Shown: positions 53,728 through 63,435, numbered from the stretch's first letter. The stretch is DNA of 64,000 bases from Mycolicibacterium mengxianglii (GCF_015710575.1 NZ_CP065373.1:3658001-3722000), one strand, 5' to 3'. Notes: generated by a model from the sequence alone, not told the origin. Translations and numbers: made by a program.

Positions 53728-53733
53728 TAGATT
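53728..53733 (+). promoter_or_regulatory. -10 element for a leaderless mRNA
   Basis: TAGATT, seven bases, then ATG 53741. The same spacing as at the preceding gene; it excludes the TTG at 53732 as the start. Confidence 0.55.
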
Positions 53734-53740
53734 GGACCCG

Positions 53741-54577
53741 ATGAACGAGCCCGCGCAGCAGCGAGTCGGCGGCGATTCCCTGACCGGCGTCTCGGAAACG
53801 GCACTGCTCACCCTCAACGGCCGGGCGTACCAGGCCAGCAGACCCGATGCGATCATCGATGATCCCATGGCAGTACGGCTCGTCAACTCGATCGACTTCG
53901 ACTTCGCCAAGTTCGGGCGTAAGGGCCAGGAGATGGCGCTGCGTTCCCTGGCTGTGGACGGCTGCGCAGTCTCCTACATCCGGGATCACCCTCAATGCAC
54001 CGTCGTCGCCCTGGCCGAAGGCCTGCAGACCAGTTTCTGGCGACTCGACCACGCAATTCCCGACGCGCAGTTCCGTTGGCTCTCCGTCGATCTGCCGCCG
54101 GTGATCGCACTGCGGGACGAGCTGCTGCCGAGTTCCCCACGGATCACCAACCTGGCTCAGTCCGCGCTGGACTACTCCTGGATGGACCGGGTCGATGATG
54201 CCCACGGGGTCTTCATCACCGCGGAGGGGTTACTGATGTATCTGCAACCCCACGAGGCGATGGACCTTATCCGGCAGTGCGCCAAGCGCTTTCCGGGAGC
54301 GCAGATGTTCTTCGATCTGCCTCCGGTGATGGTCAAGAAGTTCGCCCCGAAGGGCATGAGGTCATCCAAGCGCTACCGGGTGCCACCCATGCCGTTCAGC
54401 CTGTCGCTTCGTGAGCTGTCCGATCTGGTGCACACGATGCCCGGAGTGCGTGCGGTGCATGACATCCCGATGCCCCGCGGGCGGGGGACGTTCTTTCACA
54501 CAGTCTTCCCCGCAGTCTGGCGGTTCGGGCCGATCAAGCAATACCGGGGTGTGTATGCGTTACTGGACTTCGGCTGA
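53741..54577 (+). CDS. SAM-dependent methyltransferase, LCM/TcmP type
   Basis: A 278-residue methyltransferase of the PPM1/LCM (leucine carboxyl methyltransferase-like) family, common in mycobacteria. The N-terminus has the family TALLTLNGRAYQASRPDAIIDDPMA block; the SAM-binding Rossmann region includes VVALAEGLQTSFWRLDH (the usual GxG is degenerate), WLSVDLPPVIALRDELLP and VFITAEGLLMYLQPHEAM. Substrates of these proteins are mostly unknown. It lies tail-to-tail with the glycosyltransferase of the carotenoid cluster, nine bases apart. Confidence 0.85.
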   Translation: MNEPAQQRVGGDSLTGVSETALLTLNGRAYQASRPDAIIDDPMAVRLVNSIDFDFAKFGRKGQEMALRSLAVDGCAVSYIRDHPQCTVVALAEGLQTSFWRLDHAIPDAQFRWLSVDLPPVIALRDELLPSSPRITNLAQSALDYSWMDRVDDAHGVFITAEGLLMYLQPHEAMDLIRQCAKRFPGAQMFFDLPPVMVKKFAPKGMRSSKRYRVPPMPFSLSLRELSDLVHTMPGVRAVHDIPMPRGRGTFFHTVFPAVWRFGPIKQYRGVYALLDFG

Positions 54578-54585
54578 CACCAATC

Positions 54586-55833
54586 TCATGCGCTGCGCCG
54601 AGCCGACGAGGCACTGAGGTGGCTTTCCACGATGTCCGCGCCGTGGGCCATCCCACCCGTCTCGGCGAATCCTCGCGCCACCGCACGCGCACCCTCGGTC
54701 ATATGCATCGCGGACAGGACGCGCTCGCGTAGCCGCCGGGCATTGAGCTTGCGCGCCGGTAACCGGGTGCCGCACCGGGCGACCTCGACCCGGCGCGCCA
54801 CCTCGAACTGGTCCCGCCCAAACGGCACTGCGCACACCGGTATCCCCCGGCTCAGCGCCTTCTGGGTGATCCCCATTCCACCGTGCGCCACCACGACCAC
54901 CGCACGCTCGAGGACTGCCGAATGCGGCACGAACTCCGTCAGCGTGGCGTGCCGGTGCGACCCCGACTCCAGGTGGACGGTCCCAGCCGGGGCCGTCGCC
55001 ACCACGTGTACGTCCTCACCCTCGAGGGCACGTATCGCGGTGTGCACCAGGGCAGCATCGGCCTGGCGGACGGACGAGGTGGTCACCAGCACCAATGGAC
55101 GGTCGATGTCGTCGAGCCAATGAGGCGGCGGCGCGGGCGGCTCGAAGTTCGCCGGTCCGATCAGATGGACGGACTCGCCCCAGTCGGTGTGCCGGTACTC
55201 GAACGGTTTACCCGTGGCGACGAGCACACCCGGCGCGCGGCGTAACAATGCGTCGGCTGACCGCACCGGAGCCAGTTGCAGGCGGGCACGAACGGGGTTG
55301 AGCCCGTTGCGGAAGGGGCGGTCGAAGATCGTCGAGGTGACAGACTTGACACCGGCGTCCCTGATCAGGCCCACCAGGCCGGCGCGGGGTGTGTAGCCCG
55401 GTCCGAACGGCGGGGAACCCGGACCCTGCAGGTACGGGATGAAGGGGCTGAAGATCAGCCAGGGCGTTCGTCCGGTCTCCGCGGCCGATATCGCCCCCCA
55501 GCAATTGGCGTCGACAAGTATCAGGTGCGGTGCCACCTGATCCACTGCGGCATTGAAATCGGACACCTCGAAGGCGGCGCGGCGGACCAGAACGTCGACG
55601 GTCTTGTCGGCCACCCGCAGGGCGCTACCGGTAGTCCAGTCCGCACTCTGCAGCAGTTCCAACCGGGGGTCAACCGGCTGAGCCACGAATCCCCGGCTAC
55701 GGCAGAGCTTCACGCCCGAATCGAGGGTCCGGACATGAATCTGGTGCCCACGTGCGGCCAGCTCGTCCAGTAACGCACAGAACGGAAACAAGTGACCAAT
55801 GGCCGGCGAGGTGTAGGCCAGCACTACCGCCAT
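54586..55833 (-). CDS. GT1-family (MGT/UGT-like) glycosyltransferase of the carotenoid locus
   Basis: A 415-residue GT-B enzyme of the GT1 family. The N-terminal domain has LAYTSPAIGHLFPFCALLDEL, and the C-terminal domain contains LVTTSSVRQ and the nucleotide-sugar signature HGGMGITQKALSRGIPVCAVPFGRDQFEVARRV. These enzymes glycosylate lipids, macrolides or carotenoids. Its position beside idi and the crt genes suggests it glycosylates a hydroxylated carotenoid, like CrtX. It is divergent from idi, sharing a 95-base spacer. No signal peptide is visible. Confidence 0.83.
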   Translation of the reverse strand: MAVVLAYTSPAIGHLFPFCALLDELAARGHQIHVRTLDSGVKLCRSRGFVAQPVDPRLELLQSADWTTGSALRVADKTVDVLVRRAAFEVSDFNAAVDQVAPHLILVDANCWGAISAAETGRTPWLIFSPFIPYLQGPGSPPFGPGYTPRAGLVGLIRDAGVKSVTSTIFDRPFRNGLNPVRARLQLAPVRSADALLRRAPGVLVATGKPFEYRHTDWGESVHLIGPANFEPPAPPPHWLDDIDRPLVLVTTSSVRQADAALVHTAIRALEGEDVHVVATAPAGTVHLESGSHRHATLTEFVPHSAVLERAVVVVAHGGMGITQKALSRGIPVCAVPFGRDQFEVARRVEVARCGTRLPARKLNARRLRERVLSAMHMTEGARAVARGFAETGGMAHGADIVESHLSASSARRSA

Positions 55834-55928
55834 CGTCCACCTCCGGTGACAACGTCATTGGGACCAATCCGCGCCGGCCGCGGCGACGAATCGACCAAGA
55901 ACGTGTCCCGACGAAAGTGGTGGTGGAA

Positions 55929-56501
55929 ATGGTCATCGAGAACCAGGAGCTGGTGGTCCTTCTCGACGATGCCGGCCGCGGCATCGGCACGGCCCCGAAG
56001 GCAGACGTACATCACGCCTCGACTCCCCTTCATCTGGCCTTCTCCTGCTATCTTTTCGACGCTGCGGGCCGGGTGCTGCTGACTCGGCGGGCGCTGGGCA
56101 AGCGGGCGTTTCCTGGGGTGTGGACCAATTCGTTCTGCGGGCATCCGGGTCCCGACGAGGTGATGGAGCAGGCCGTGGCGCGCCGCGCCCGCGACGAACT
56201 CGGCGTCGAGGTCACCGAATTGCGCTGTGTGCTGCCAGATTTCCGCTATCACGCCGTCGACTCCTCTGGTGTCGTGGAGAACGAGATCTGCCCGGTGTTC
56301 TGCGCGCGTGCGCTGGGGCCCCTGGGTCCGGCACCGGCGGAGATCATGGACTGGGCCTGGGTGCCGTGGTCGCAGTTGCGGACGGCAGTGACACTCCCGT
56401 GGGCGATCAGCCCGTGGGCGATCAAGCAGGTCCCGTTGCTCGACGCCGCCGGTGTCGGACGCGGCGATCAGGACCTCAGCTCGAAAAGGCGCTCGGCGTA
56501 A
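55929..56501 (+). CDS. idi: isopentenyl-diphosphate delta-isomerase, type I
   Basis: A 190-residue Nudix-fold enzyme that interconverts IPP and DMAPP, setting the supply for carotenoid synthesis. ATG 55929 gives MVIENQELVVLLDDAGRG, aligned with M. tuberculosis Idi. The catalytic Cys is in WTNSFCGHPGPDE, the metal-binding Glu in VVENEICPVF, and Arg-rich RRALGKRAFPG binds diphosphate. The only plus-strand gene of the cluster, it overlaps the 3' end of the Rieske gene by 34 bases. Confidence 0.93.
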   Translation: MVIENQELVVLLDDAGRGIGTAPKADVHHASTPLHLAFSCYLFDAAGRVLLTRRALGKRAFPGVWTNSFCGHPGPDEVMEQAVARRARDELGVEVTELRCVLPDFRYHAVDSSGVVENEICPVFCARALGPLGPAPAEIMDWAWVPWSQLRTAVTLPWAISPWAIKQVPLLDAAGVGRGDQDLSSKRRSA

Positions 56502-57475
56502 GCCAAGTCGTCGCGCCACAAGCGCTTGGCCGAGCGTCCCATCACGAACTTGATCATCGGCGACGCCGCCAGCAACGCAGTGCCGAAGTGCGGTCGGTCC
56601 GAATGGGCCACGACAGCCTCGACGACCGCCGTACGGGGCAGTCCGTCCCGGCCCGGCCCCAGCGGAGTGGCATGTGTTTCCACCACGCTGCCCAGCCCTT
56701 CACCGTCGATGATGCGCATCGTCACGGTGCGCGGGTCCGGGGTGGTGAATTCGGCGATCACCGGGACGCCGAGGCGGCCGATCCGGAACGTCACCGCGAC
56801 GACGAAACGGTCGAGTTCCTCGCTGAGGTCGTCGTCGGCCGGGGGCGCGCTGATCACTTCGAGCCGTGTGAACGAGTACGGGTGGAACCACGACCCGTGC
56901 CACGGGTCCAACCTGTTGGCGACGATGTCACGCGGTTCGCAGACCCCTTCGACCCTGGCGACGGCAGCCACTCGTGGGTGGTCTGGACGCGGCGAAACCA
57001 TCGGCTCGTCGGTCGGCGCCTCCCCGCCGACGGCATCCAGACGCACCCAGCACAACACGCCGTCGTCGTGCGCCGGCAACGGCTGCCAGCTGCGGTTGGG
57101 CCGCCCCGTCAACCGCAGACCGTGCCAGGGACAGATCAACGCCCCGCACTCCACGGGGGCGGTGGCGAGGTCCGCACCGAGATGGGGGCACGCGCGTGGT
57201 GCTGTGAGGAGCTCGCCGTAAGCGCCGCGCCAGGCGACGATCTGCACCCCGGCCACCGACGTCCCGAATGCCTTGGCGCCGATCTGTGAACTGGCCGCGA
57301 ACGCATACCAATTGCCGCTCGGACGACGTTGCGCGCGCACCAGTGCCGAGCGGATCACCGCCGGGTCCGCCGCGGCGAAGCTCGGCACCTGGGTCGACCA
57401 CCGGCTCGGTGGAAGTGTCTCGAAAGGCCAGGCTTTGGCCGCCTTGTCGCGTAATTCCGTAAGCATCCTCATCAC
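56468..57475 (-). CDS. Rieske oxygenase (DUF5914-type) of the carotenoid locus
   Basis: A 335-residue protein with an N-terminal Rieske [2Fe-2S] domain (CPHLGADLAT, then CPWHGLRL, about residues 95-125) and a C-terminal domain of the DUF5914 type that keeps a possible mononuclear iron site (NRLDPWHGSWFHPYSF). It overlaps the crtU stop by four bases, so it is the last gene of the crt operon. A carotenoid-ring or end-group oxidation is the simplest inference, comparable with other Rieske carotenoid hydroxylases; the true product is unknown. Confidence 0.85.
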   Translation of the reverse strand: MMRMLTELRDKAAKAWPFETLPPSRWSTQVPSFAAADPAVIRSALVRAQRRPSGNWYAFAASSQIGAKAFGTSVAGVQIVAWRGAYGELLTAPRACPHLGADLATAPVECGALICPWHGLRLTGRPNRSWQPLPAHDDGVLCWVRLDAVGGEAPTDEPMVSPRPDHPRVAAVARVEGVCEPRDIVANRLDPWHGSWFHPYSFTRLEVISAPPADDDLSEELDRFVVAVTFRIGRLGVPVIAEFTTPDPRTVTMRIIDGEGLGSVVETHATPLGPGRDGLPRTAVVEAVVAHSDRPHFGTALLAASPMIKFVMGRSAKRLWRDDLAYAERLFELRS

Positions 57476-59001
57476 CCTTCGACTCCCACCCGCGCGGCGA
57501 ATCGCCGTAACTGCGGCGAACGACCCCGATTGGGAACGCTGTGCACCGCGTGTCCCGCCAGCCCGAAACCATTGAGCAAGTGGTTGGCACCGACCAATCC
57601 GGTGGTGGCCGCGCGCTCCATCAACGCCACCGGCAGGTCGATCCGGATACCGTCACCGGCCAACACGACTCGTGGATCCGGCGTCTGCACACCGGGGCGC
57701 CTGGCGAAGTCCCCCGGAGCGAATCTGGGACAGTCGTCGCGGCGGAGCAGTCGTTCTTCGACGATCGTCGCGGCCGCGGTTTCCGGGTACAGCTCGTGCA
57801 TGCGCGCTACCAGGGCGTCGCGGACATCGGCGTCACTGTCGATGACCGAGTAGGCATGCAGCTCGACGACCGAACCGCCGGTGCGCGCCGCCCAGACCGC
57901 CGCTTCGCGTTCGTACCGTTCCAGGACACTGACATTGTCCAGCGGGGGCCGGCCGCCGGTCCCGACGAACGGCGCGCGATCGGCGCGGACCGGGCGGTCC
58001 AACCACAGCCGCAGCACGATGAACGGTGGCGCGGTGTGCAGGTCCGCGACGCGGCGGCGCCAGTCGTCGTCACCGAGACCAGGTGATCCCGCCACGATGT
58101 GCTGCAGGCCGCCGATATCGGTGGCCAGCACCGCGGCGTCGGCGGTGAAATCCTGCCCGCCCCCGCACACCACCTGCACCTGCGGTCCCATTTCGAGACG
58201 GTCGACGGTCAGGCCGGTGTGAAACCGCACCCCGTTGCCTTCGAGATACTGCCGCAACGGGTTCCACAGTGCCACATCGAAATTGGCATTGGCCACATCG
58301 AAGAGCAGCCCTTCGCTGGAGCCGAGGAAATAGATGTGGAACATTGTCACCAGCTCGGCGGCCGACAGGTATTGCGGCTTGGCGAAGAAGCTGCGGGCGA
58401 ACACCTCGAAAGCCAGATGACGGGCGGCCTCGGGGAAGTTGATGTCCTGCAGGAACGTCTCGGCGTCCAGGTCATCGAGATCCCAGTACGTCTGCGGCAC
58501 CGATACCGTTGCCAACGGCGCCGCCGCCCTGGCGTCCAGCCGTACCAGGTCGCGCAGCCGGAATGTCGGGCTGCGCAAGGCGAAAGCCACCGCATTCAGT
58601 GGTGGCGTGCGCGGCAGCCCGCGGAAGGTGTCCCGGTGGCCGTGAGCATCGATCAGCGGGTAGTCCTCAACCGGGCTCAGCGCCGTCAGGTGCGGATCCG
58701 CCCGGCGGAGCAATGTCCGCAGGTTGTAGTACTGGCGGAAGAAGGCATGGAATCCCCGGTTCATGGGCAGCGGGGAACCGTCGGGCCGGGCGTCCGACCA
58801 ACCGCCGACCCGGCCCCCGAGATAATCCCGCGCCTCCACCACGTCGACACCGACGCCACGCTCGCTGAGCCCGGCCGCAGCGGACAGCCCGGCGATCCCG
58901 CCACCGACGACGACGACACGCGGCACCCGCGGAAGGGCCCTTGCATGGTCGAGACCTGGTGCAGCGGGCAGTATTTCACGCAATTTGTCCACTTGGTTCA
59001 T
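57472..59001 (-). CDS. crtU: CrtU: beta-carotene desaturase/methyltransferase
   Basis: A 509-residue FAD-dependent enzyme. ATG 59001 overlaps the crtYd stop (ATGA). The N-terminal FAD-binding motif VVVGGGIAGLSAAAGLSERG with VEARDYLGGRVGG is followed by family landmarks FHAFFRQYYNLRTLLRRADP and YWDLDDLDAETFLQDINFPE; VLAGDGIRIDLPVALMERA closes the flavin site. CrtU converts the beta rings of beta-carotene to aromatic rings, giving isorenieratene (leprotene in mycobacteria). The same gene is found in the M. aurum and Streptomyces griseus clusters. Confidence 0.9.
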   Translation of the reverse strand: MNQVDKLREILPAAPGLDHARALPRVPRVVVVGGGIAGLSAAAGLSERGVGVDVVEARDYLGGRVGGWSDARPDGSPLPMNRGFHAFFRQYYNLRTLLRRADPHLTALSPVEDYPLIDAHGHRDTFRGLPRTPPLNAVAFALRSPTFRLRDLVRLDARAAAPLATVSVPQTYWDLDDLDAETFLQDINFPEAARHLAFEVFARSFFAKPQYLSAAELVTMFHIYFLGSSEGLLFDVANANFDVALWNPLRQYLEGNGVRFHTGLTVDRLEMGPQVQVVCGGGQDFTADAAVLATDIGGLQHIVAGSPGLGDDDWRRRVADLHTAPPFIVLRLWLDRPVRADRAPFVGTGGRPPLDNVSVLERYEREAAVWAARTGGSVVELHAYSVIDSDADVRDALVARMHELYPETAAATIVEERLLRRDDCPRFAPGDFARRPGVQTPDPRVVLAGDGIRIDLPVALMERAATTGLVGANHLLNGFGLAGHAVHSVPNRGRSPQLRRFAARVGVEG

Positions 59002-59327
59002 GTGTGATCCGCCGCTTCGACGCTCGGACGGTACCGTTCCCACAACAACAGCACCGCGGTGACCAACGCGAATCCGAACAGGAAGTCCTCGATCGGGATG
59101 TCCCACGGGAACCGGATGCCTGAGGTGTGCTTGTTGTCATAAATGACCAGGGGTGCACTGAGTTTGGTCAACCACCCGTCCACCGGGATCTGGAAGCCGG
59201 TCACGATCACCATTGAGATCCAGTAGGCCGGGCGGCGGAACAGGCCAGTCCGGAAGACCGCGAGTTCCAGCACGCAGACCACGATCACGGACAGCACCGC
59301 GGGCAAGGTGTAGCCGAGGCCGGTCAC
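58998..59327 (-). CDS. crtYd: lycopene beta-cyclase subunit CrtYd
   Basis: A 109-residue membrane protein with three hydrophobic helices (LPAVLSVIVVCVLELAVF, AYWISMVIVTGFQIPV, FLFGFALVTAVLLLW). The conserved FPWDIPIEDFLFGF segment is the heterodimeric cyclase signature. The GTG at 59327 overlaps the crtYc stop (GTGA), with GAGGAGG about ten bases upstream. With CrtYc it forms the actinobacterial two-subunit cyclase that turns lycopene into beta-carotene. Confidence 0.92.
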   Translation of the reverse strand: MTGLGYTLPAVLSVIVVCVLELAVFRTGLFRRPAYWISMVIVTGFQIPVDGWLTKLSAPLVIYDNKHTSGIRFPWDIPIEDFLFGFALVTAVLLLWERYRPSVEAADHT

Positions 59328-59671
59328 CGTTGCTTCACCTCCTCGCGCCGACGCCGCAGCATCGACAACATCGTGTTGACAGCGGAATACGTGAGCAGCC
59401 CACAGACCGGGATCACCATGAAGAACAGCACTTCCTCCACCGGCAGAGCACCTGGTCCGAACAGTCCCAGAATGTATTTCGGGTTGTACCACCACACATC
59501 GGCTCCGACTGCGATCACATCCCAGACCAGGAACACCGCCGCCACCGGCAGCACCGCTGCGGCCAGTCGGCGGGGCTGCCGGTAGACCCCACGGCCGAAC
59601 ATCTCCAGCGGCGCGGTGACCAACAGACACGCCCCCAACACCATCAGGTACTGCCAGCGATCCACGCTCAC
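59324..59671 (-). CDS. crtYc: lycopene beta-cyclase subunit CrtYc
   Basis: A 115-residue membrane protein with three hydrophobic helices (YLMVLGACLLVTAPLEMF, LAAAVLPVAAVFLVWDVI, LFFMVIPVCGLLTYSAV). WWYNPKYILGLFGPGALPVEEVLFF contains the PxE(E)xxFF signature of the family. The GTG at 59671 overlaps the crtB stop (GTGA). It acts with CrtYd. Confidence 0.92.
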   Translation of the reverse strand: MSVDRWQYLMVLGACLLVTAPLEMFGRGVYRQPRRLAAAVLPVAAVFLVWDVIAVGADVWWYNPKYILGLFGPGALPVEEVLFFMVIPVCGLLTYSAVNTMLSMLRRRREEVKQR

Positions 59672-60615
59672 CTGCTCCCGTAGCGCAACCGCGCGCCCCA
59701 CGAGCGGGTGATGCCCGAGCAGGCGACGGAGAGCCGCCTGGCGTTGCCGACTGAAGCGCGTTGGCTGAAGATCTCGAAATCGATGTCTTCGATCCGTTCC
59801 AGGATCTCTGAATACAACGTCAATGCCGCCGTGACACACGGACGTGACGCTGGATCCAGCATCTCGATGCCTGGGCGGGCCTGGGTGTAAATCCGCCGTA
59901 CGATGGCGTGCTGCTCGGCCAGGGCCCGACGGACGCGCGGTTCGGTCTGTCGACGCGCCTGGCACCAGTGCAGCAGATCGCGGTCCACGCCGTGCGCCGC
60001 GAGTTCATCGGCGGGTAGGTACACCCGTCCACGTCGTAGGTCTTCGTCGACATCACGCAGGAAGTTGGTGAGCTGGAATGCCTTTCCGAGTGCGGCAGCA
60101 AAGGGTGCGGCTTCCTCGCGCGGACCGATGGTCCCCAGAATCGGCAGCATCTGCAGTCCGATCACCTCCGCGGAGCCGTACATGTAGCGCTCCAACGCCG
60201 CCCGGTGAGGATAATCGGTGACGGTGAGGTCCATCCGCATGGACGCCAGGAAGTCGTTGAAGAGATCCCAGCCGATCTGATACCGGCGGGCGGTGTGTAC
60301 CACTGCGGCCAGCGTGGGATCGTAGCTGCTGGTCCGGTTGTCCACCAGACTGTTGAACAGATGATCCGACAGCTGGTGCAACTGCTGGGCGCGCAGTTCG
60401 TGATCGCGGCGGGTATCGAAGTCGTCCAGGATGTCGTCGGCGCGGCGGGCGAACCCGTACAGTGCGTGCACGGCGGGCCGCTGCCTGGGCGCAAGCAGCC
60501 GGGTGGCCAGGAAAAAGGTCTTGCCGTGACTGGCGTTGATCTGCCGACACTGGCGGTAGGCAGACCGCAGCGACGGCTCTTTGACTCCAGCGGCGTCCAG
60601 CTCTGATCCGATCAT
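59668..60615 (-). CDS. crtB: phytoene synthase CrtB
   Basis: A 315-residue squalene/phytoene synthase joining two GGPP to phytoene. Asp-rich motifs are DDILDD (residues 60-65, in GFARRADDILDDF) and DVDED (188-192, in NFLRDVDEDLRRGRVYLP). QLTNFLRD and EVIGLQML are family segments. The ATG at 60615 overlaps the crtI stop by four bases. Confidence 0.95.
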   Translation of the reverse strand: MIGSELDAAGVKEPSLRSAYRQCRQINASHGKTFFLATRLLAPRQRPAVHALYGFARRADDILDDFDTRRDHELRAQQLHQLSDHLFNSLVDNRTSSYDPTLAAVVHTARRYQIGWDLFNDFLASMRMDLTVTDYPHRAALERYMYGSAEVIGLQMLPILGTIGPREEAAPFAAALGKAFQLTNFLRDVDEDLRRGRVYLPADELAAHGVDRDLLHWCQARRQTEPRVRRALAEQHAIVRRIYTQARPGIEMLDPASRPCVTAALTLYSEILERIEDIDFEIFSQRASVGNARRLSVACSGITRSWGARLRYGSR

Positions 60616-62120
60616 CGTTGATACACCTCATGATTCGAGTGGGAGATCTGCACTCCGGTGATCCGGTCCGCGGCCAGGCGACCCGACATGACAGCAGTGG
60701 GCACGCCCACTCCGGGCACTGTCGACGAACCGGCCAGGACCACGTTGTCGACACCGCGCACGGTGTTGGCCGGCCGGAACGGCCCGGTCTGGGCGAACGT
60801 GTGGGCTAGTGCGAACGGGGTTCCTGCCGCCATCCCCTGCCGGCCCCAGTCGGCAGGGGTGACCACGTGAAGCAGCTCGGCATCATCACCGAACTCGGGC
60901 AGCCGTTCGGCGACGGTGCGCAGCATCTGCTCGACGTAGGAAGACGACGTGGTATCCCAATTCACTGTGCCCACTTGGGTGTTGGGCGCAGGCGCCAGCA
61001 CGTAGAGCAGGTCGCGGCCCGGTGGCGCCAGACTCGGATCGCCGGCGGTGGGTCGGGTGACCAGCAGCGACGGATCCCCCATCACCTTCCCGTCGTCGAT
61101 GATGTCGCGAAAGGTCTGCTGCCAGGCGTCGCCGAACAGGATGGTGTGATGTCCGATATCGGGGCCGACCGAACGGCACCCCACATGCGCCACCACTGCC
61201 GAGGGTGCGGGCCGCAACGGAAGCAGACGGCGCGGTGTACGGCGTAGCAGTCGGTAGGTGTCGGGCAACTCGGTGGTCAGGACCACGGCGTCCGCGGCCA
61301 CCCGGTCCCCACCACTGGTGCGCACCCCGGTGACCCGCGAGCCGCTCCACTCGAGCTCCGATACCGCAGCGCGGTAGATGAATTCGACTCCGGCGTCGGC
61401 AGCCGCGGCAGCCATGGCGTCAGGGAGGGCCCGCATGCCGCCACGCGGAAAGTACACCCCGGCAATGGTGTCCATGTAGGCGATCACCGCATACACCGCC
61501 AGCGCACTCTGCGGCGGAACACCGGCATAGAGCGCCTGGAAGGTGAACACCCGCAGCAACCGCTCGTCGTCGAGGAAGCGCCGGATCATTTTCTCCCAGC
61601 GCCGGAAACCGCCGATGGCAAGCAGTTTGGCCAGCTGAGGCGTCACCAGCGACAACGGCGAGTCGAAGTTGGCACCGATGAAGCCGTCGAACTCCGTGCG
61701 GTACAGCTTGGTCAGCCACGCGCGAAGCTGCAGATACCCCTCGGCCTCCTGCGGCCCGGCGAACCGTTCGATCTCCCGGTACATCGCCGCCGGCTCGGTG
61801 TGCACCTGCATGGTGCTGCCGTCGGCGAAAGATGCCCGATAGGCCGGGTGCACCGGCTGCAGTTCCAGCCGGTCCGCAAGCTTCTCGCCTACCGCGGCGA
61901 ACGCGTCGTCGATGATGTCGGGCATGGTCAGCACGGTGGGCCCGGTGTCCAGGCGGTAGCCGGAGATGTCGGCTCGCCCGACTCGCCCACCTGGATGCTC
62001 ACCGCGTTCGACGACAGTGACGTTGCGGCCACGGCCGGCGAGCTGCAGTGCCGCCGAGAGCCCGGACAGACCGGCACCGACAACGACCACCCGGTCGGTT
62101 CTCCCCTGCACGGTGCGCAT
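60612..62120 (-). CDS. crtI: phytoene desaturase CrtI
   Basis: A 502-residue FAD enzyme performing the four desaturations from phytoene to lycopene. ATG 62120 shares one base with the crtE TGA. The N-terminal VVVGAGLSGLSAALQLAGRG with ERGEHPGGRVG binds FAD; DTGPTVLTMPDI, AYMDTIAGVYFPRGGM and the C-terminal bacterial desaturase signature (NVVLAGSSTVPGVGVPTAVMSG) are intact. Confidence 0.95.
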   Translation of the reverse strand: MRTVQGRTDRVVVVGAGLSGLSAALQLAGRGRNVTVVERGEHPGGRVGRADISGYRLDTGPTVLTMPDIIDDAFAAVGEKLADRLELQPVHPAYRASFADGSTMQVHTEPAAMYREIERFAGPQEAEGYLQLRAWLTKLYRTEFDGFIGANFDSPLSLVTPQLAKLLAIGGFRRWEKMIRRFLDDERLLRVFTFQALYAGVPPQSALAVYAVIAYMDTIAGVYFPRGGMRALPDAMAAAAADAGVEFIYRAAVSELEWSGSRVTGVRTSGGDRVAADAVVLTTELPDTYRLLRRTPRRLLPLRPAPSAVVAHVGCRSVGPDIGHHTILFGDAWQQTFRDIIDDGKVMGDPSLLVTRPTAGDPSLAPPGRDLLYVLAPAPNTQVGTVNWDTTSSSYVEQMLRTVAERLPEFGDDAELLHVVTPADWGRQGMAAGTPFALAHTFAQTGPFRPANTVRGVDNVVLAGSSTVPGVGVPTAVMSGRLAADRITGVQISHSNHEVYQR

Positions 62121-63259
62121 CACGCGGTCCTCTCGGTGCAGACGACGGCCATTTCTGCCAGCGCCTCCCTGGTCGATCGGGGGATGTTGGTACTTGCCAG
62201 GCTGTCCAGGGCCAGCGTGAGGCGTTCTTGGATCAGCTGCTCGATCCATTCGACGGCCCCGCTGGCGATGATCATCGCCCGCCAGCGCTCGGTGTCGGCG
62301 GGGCCGAGAGTCGGGCTGCTCATGACTTCGCTGAGTTGGCGTCGAAGCCCGGTGTCGGCCAGTTGGTGCGCGGCCACGACCACGCTGGTGGCCTTCTGAG
62401 CTGCGAGGTCGGTGCTGGCCGGCTTGCCGGTCACTGTCGGCGACCCGGATACCCCCAGCAGGTCGTCGCGCAGTTGGAAGGCTTCCCCGATGGCGGTGCC
62501 GTATGCGCCCAGTGCGTGCAGTACCTCCGGGGTGCAGCCGGCCATCTCCGCACCGATCTCCAGCGGGCGGCGCACCGTGTAATTGCCGGACTTACGCCGC
62601 AACACGTCGAGCACCTCATCGAGTGTCGGGAAGGAGCGCGAACCGTTCACCAGGTCGGCGAACTGGCCGATGGCCAGTTCGATACGCATGTCGTCGTAGC
62701 GCGGCCACACCCTGGCCAGGGCATCAAAAGAGATACCACTTTCCCGCAGCATCTTGCCCGCCCACACCAGGCAGAGGTCCCCCAGCAGGATCGCCGCCGA
62801 TTCGCCGAATCTGTCTGCGGCACCGGGTATCTGACGGTCGCTGTGCCACTGGCCGAATCGCACGTGGGCAGCCGGGCGGCCGCGGCGCAGCTCGGATTCG
62901 TCCATCACATCGTCCTGCATGAGTGCGAACGCGTGCAGCAGTTCGAGGCTGGCAGACGCGCGCAGCGCCGCGTCGTCCTCCGGTGCACCACACGTCCAGC
63001 CCAGGTACATGAACGTCGAGCGCACGTATTTTCCGCCGTCGACGAACCCGGCCAGCACGTCAGCGGCGACGTCGACTCGGGTGTTGCCCAGCTCGGTGCA
63101 GCACTGACCCGTGACGAAGTCAGCCAGATGTGCCCGCACCTCGGTGCGCACCCGGGCCCGCCAGTCGGCTGAGATCCCGGCCGGGGCACGGCTTCGGAAA
63201 CCGTTGAGACGAGGGTAGGGCGGTGTCAGCTCGCGCGTGACGCGCTCAGCGCTGGGCAC
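62120..63259 (-). CDS. crtE: geranylgeranyl diphosphate synthase CrtE
   Basis: A 379-residue polyprenyl diphosphate synthase. GTG 63259 has GGAGG eight bases upstream. The first Asp-rich motif is DDVMD (residues 116-120), the second DDLLG (265-269), as in actinobacterial GGPP synthases. The N-terminal 60 residues are an extension before the fold. It feeds C20 diphosphate to CrtB and is the first gene of the crt operon; its promoter should lie in 63260-63430. Confidence 0.93.
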   Translation of the reverse strand: MPSAERVTRELTPPYPRLNGFRSRAPAGISADWRARVRTEVRAHLADFVTGQCCTELGNTRVDVAADVLAGFVDGGKYVRSTFMYLGWTCGAPEDDAALRASASLELLHAFALMQDDVMDESELRRGRPAAHVRFGQWHSDRQIPGAADRFGESAAILLGDLCLVWAGKMLRESGISFDALARVWPRYDDMRIELAIGQFADLVNGSRSFPTLDEVLDVLRRKSGNYTVRRPLEIGAEMAGCTPEVLHALGAYGTAIGEAFQLRDDLLGVSGSPTVTGKPASTDLAAQKATSVVVAAHQLADTGLRRQLSEVMSSPTLGPADTERWRAMIIASGAVEWIEQLIQERLTLALDSLASTNIPRSTREALAEMAVVCTERTA

Positions 63260-63435
63260 TGGAGTTCCCTCCGGCGAGCGTGTCCCCCGGCGTGTCGAAA
63301 GCTAGATTTCGCAACGTCTTCCCCGTCCCTCACTCCGCGTTTACCCACACTCGGTCGGTTTGCGCAGTCCGCACGCGTCCGTGTGCACCGGCTGGTGCTG
63401 TGCGTAAGTCATTCGGAGCCCGGCCCGCTTTGGTT

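Noticed and set aside
63260..63420. SigF-type promoter before crtE
   Set aside because: GGGTAA is present on the minus strand but no GTTT-like -35 at 15-17 bases, so it was not called.
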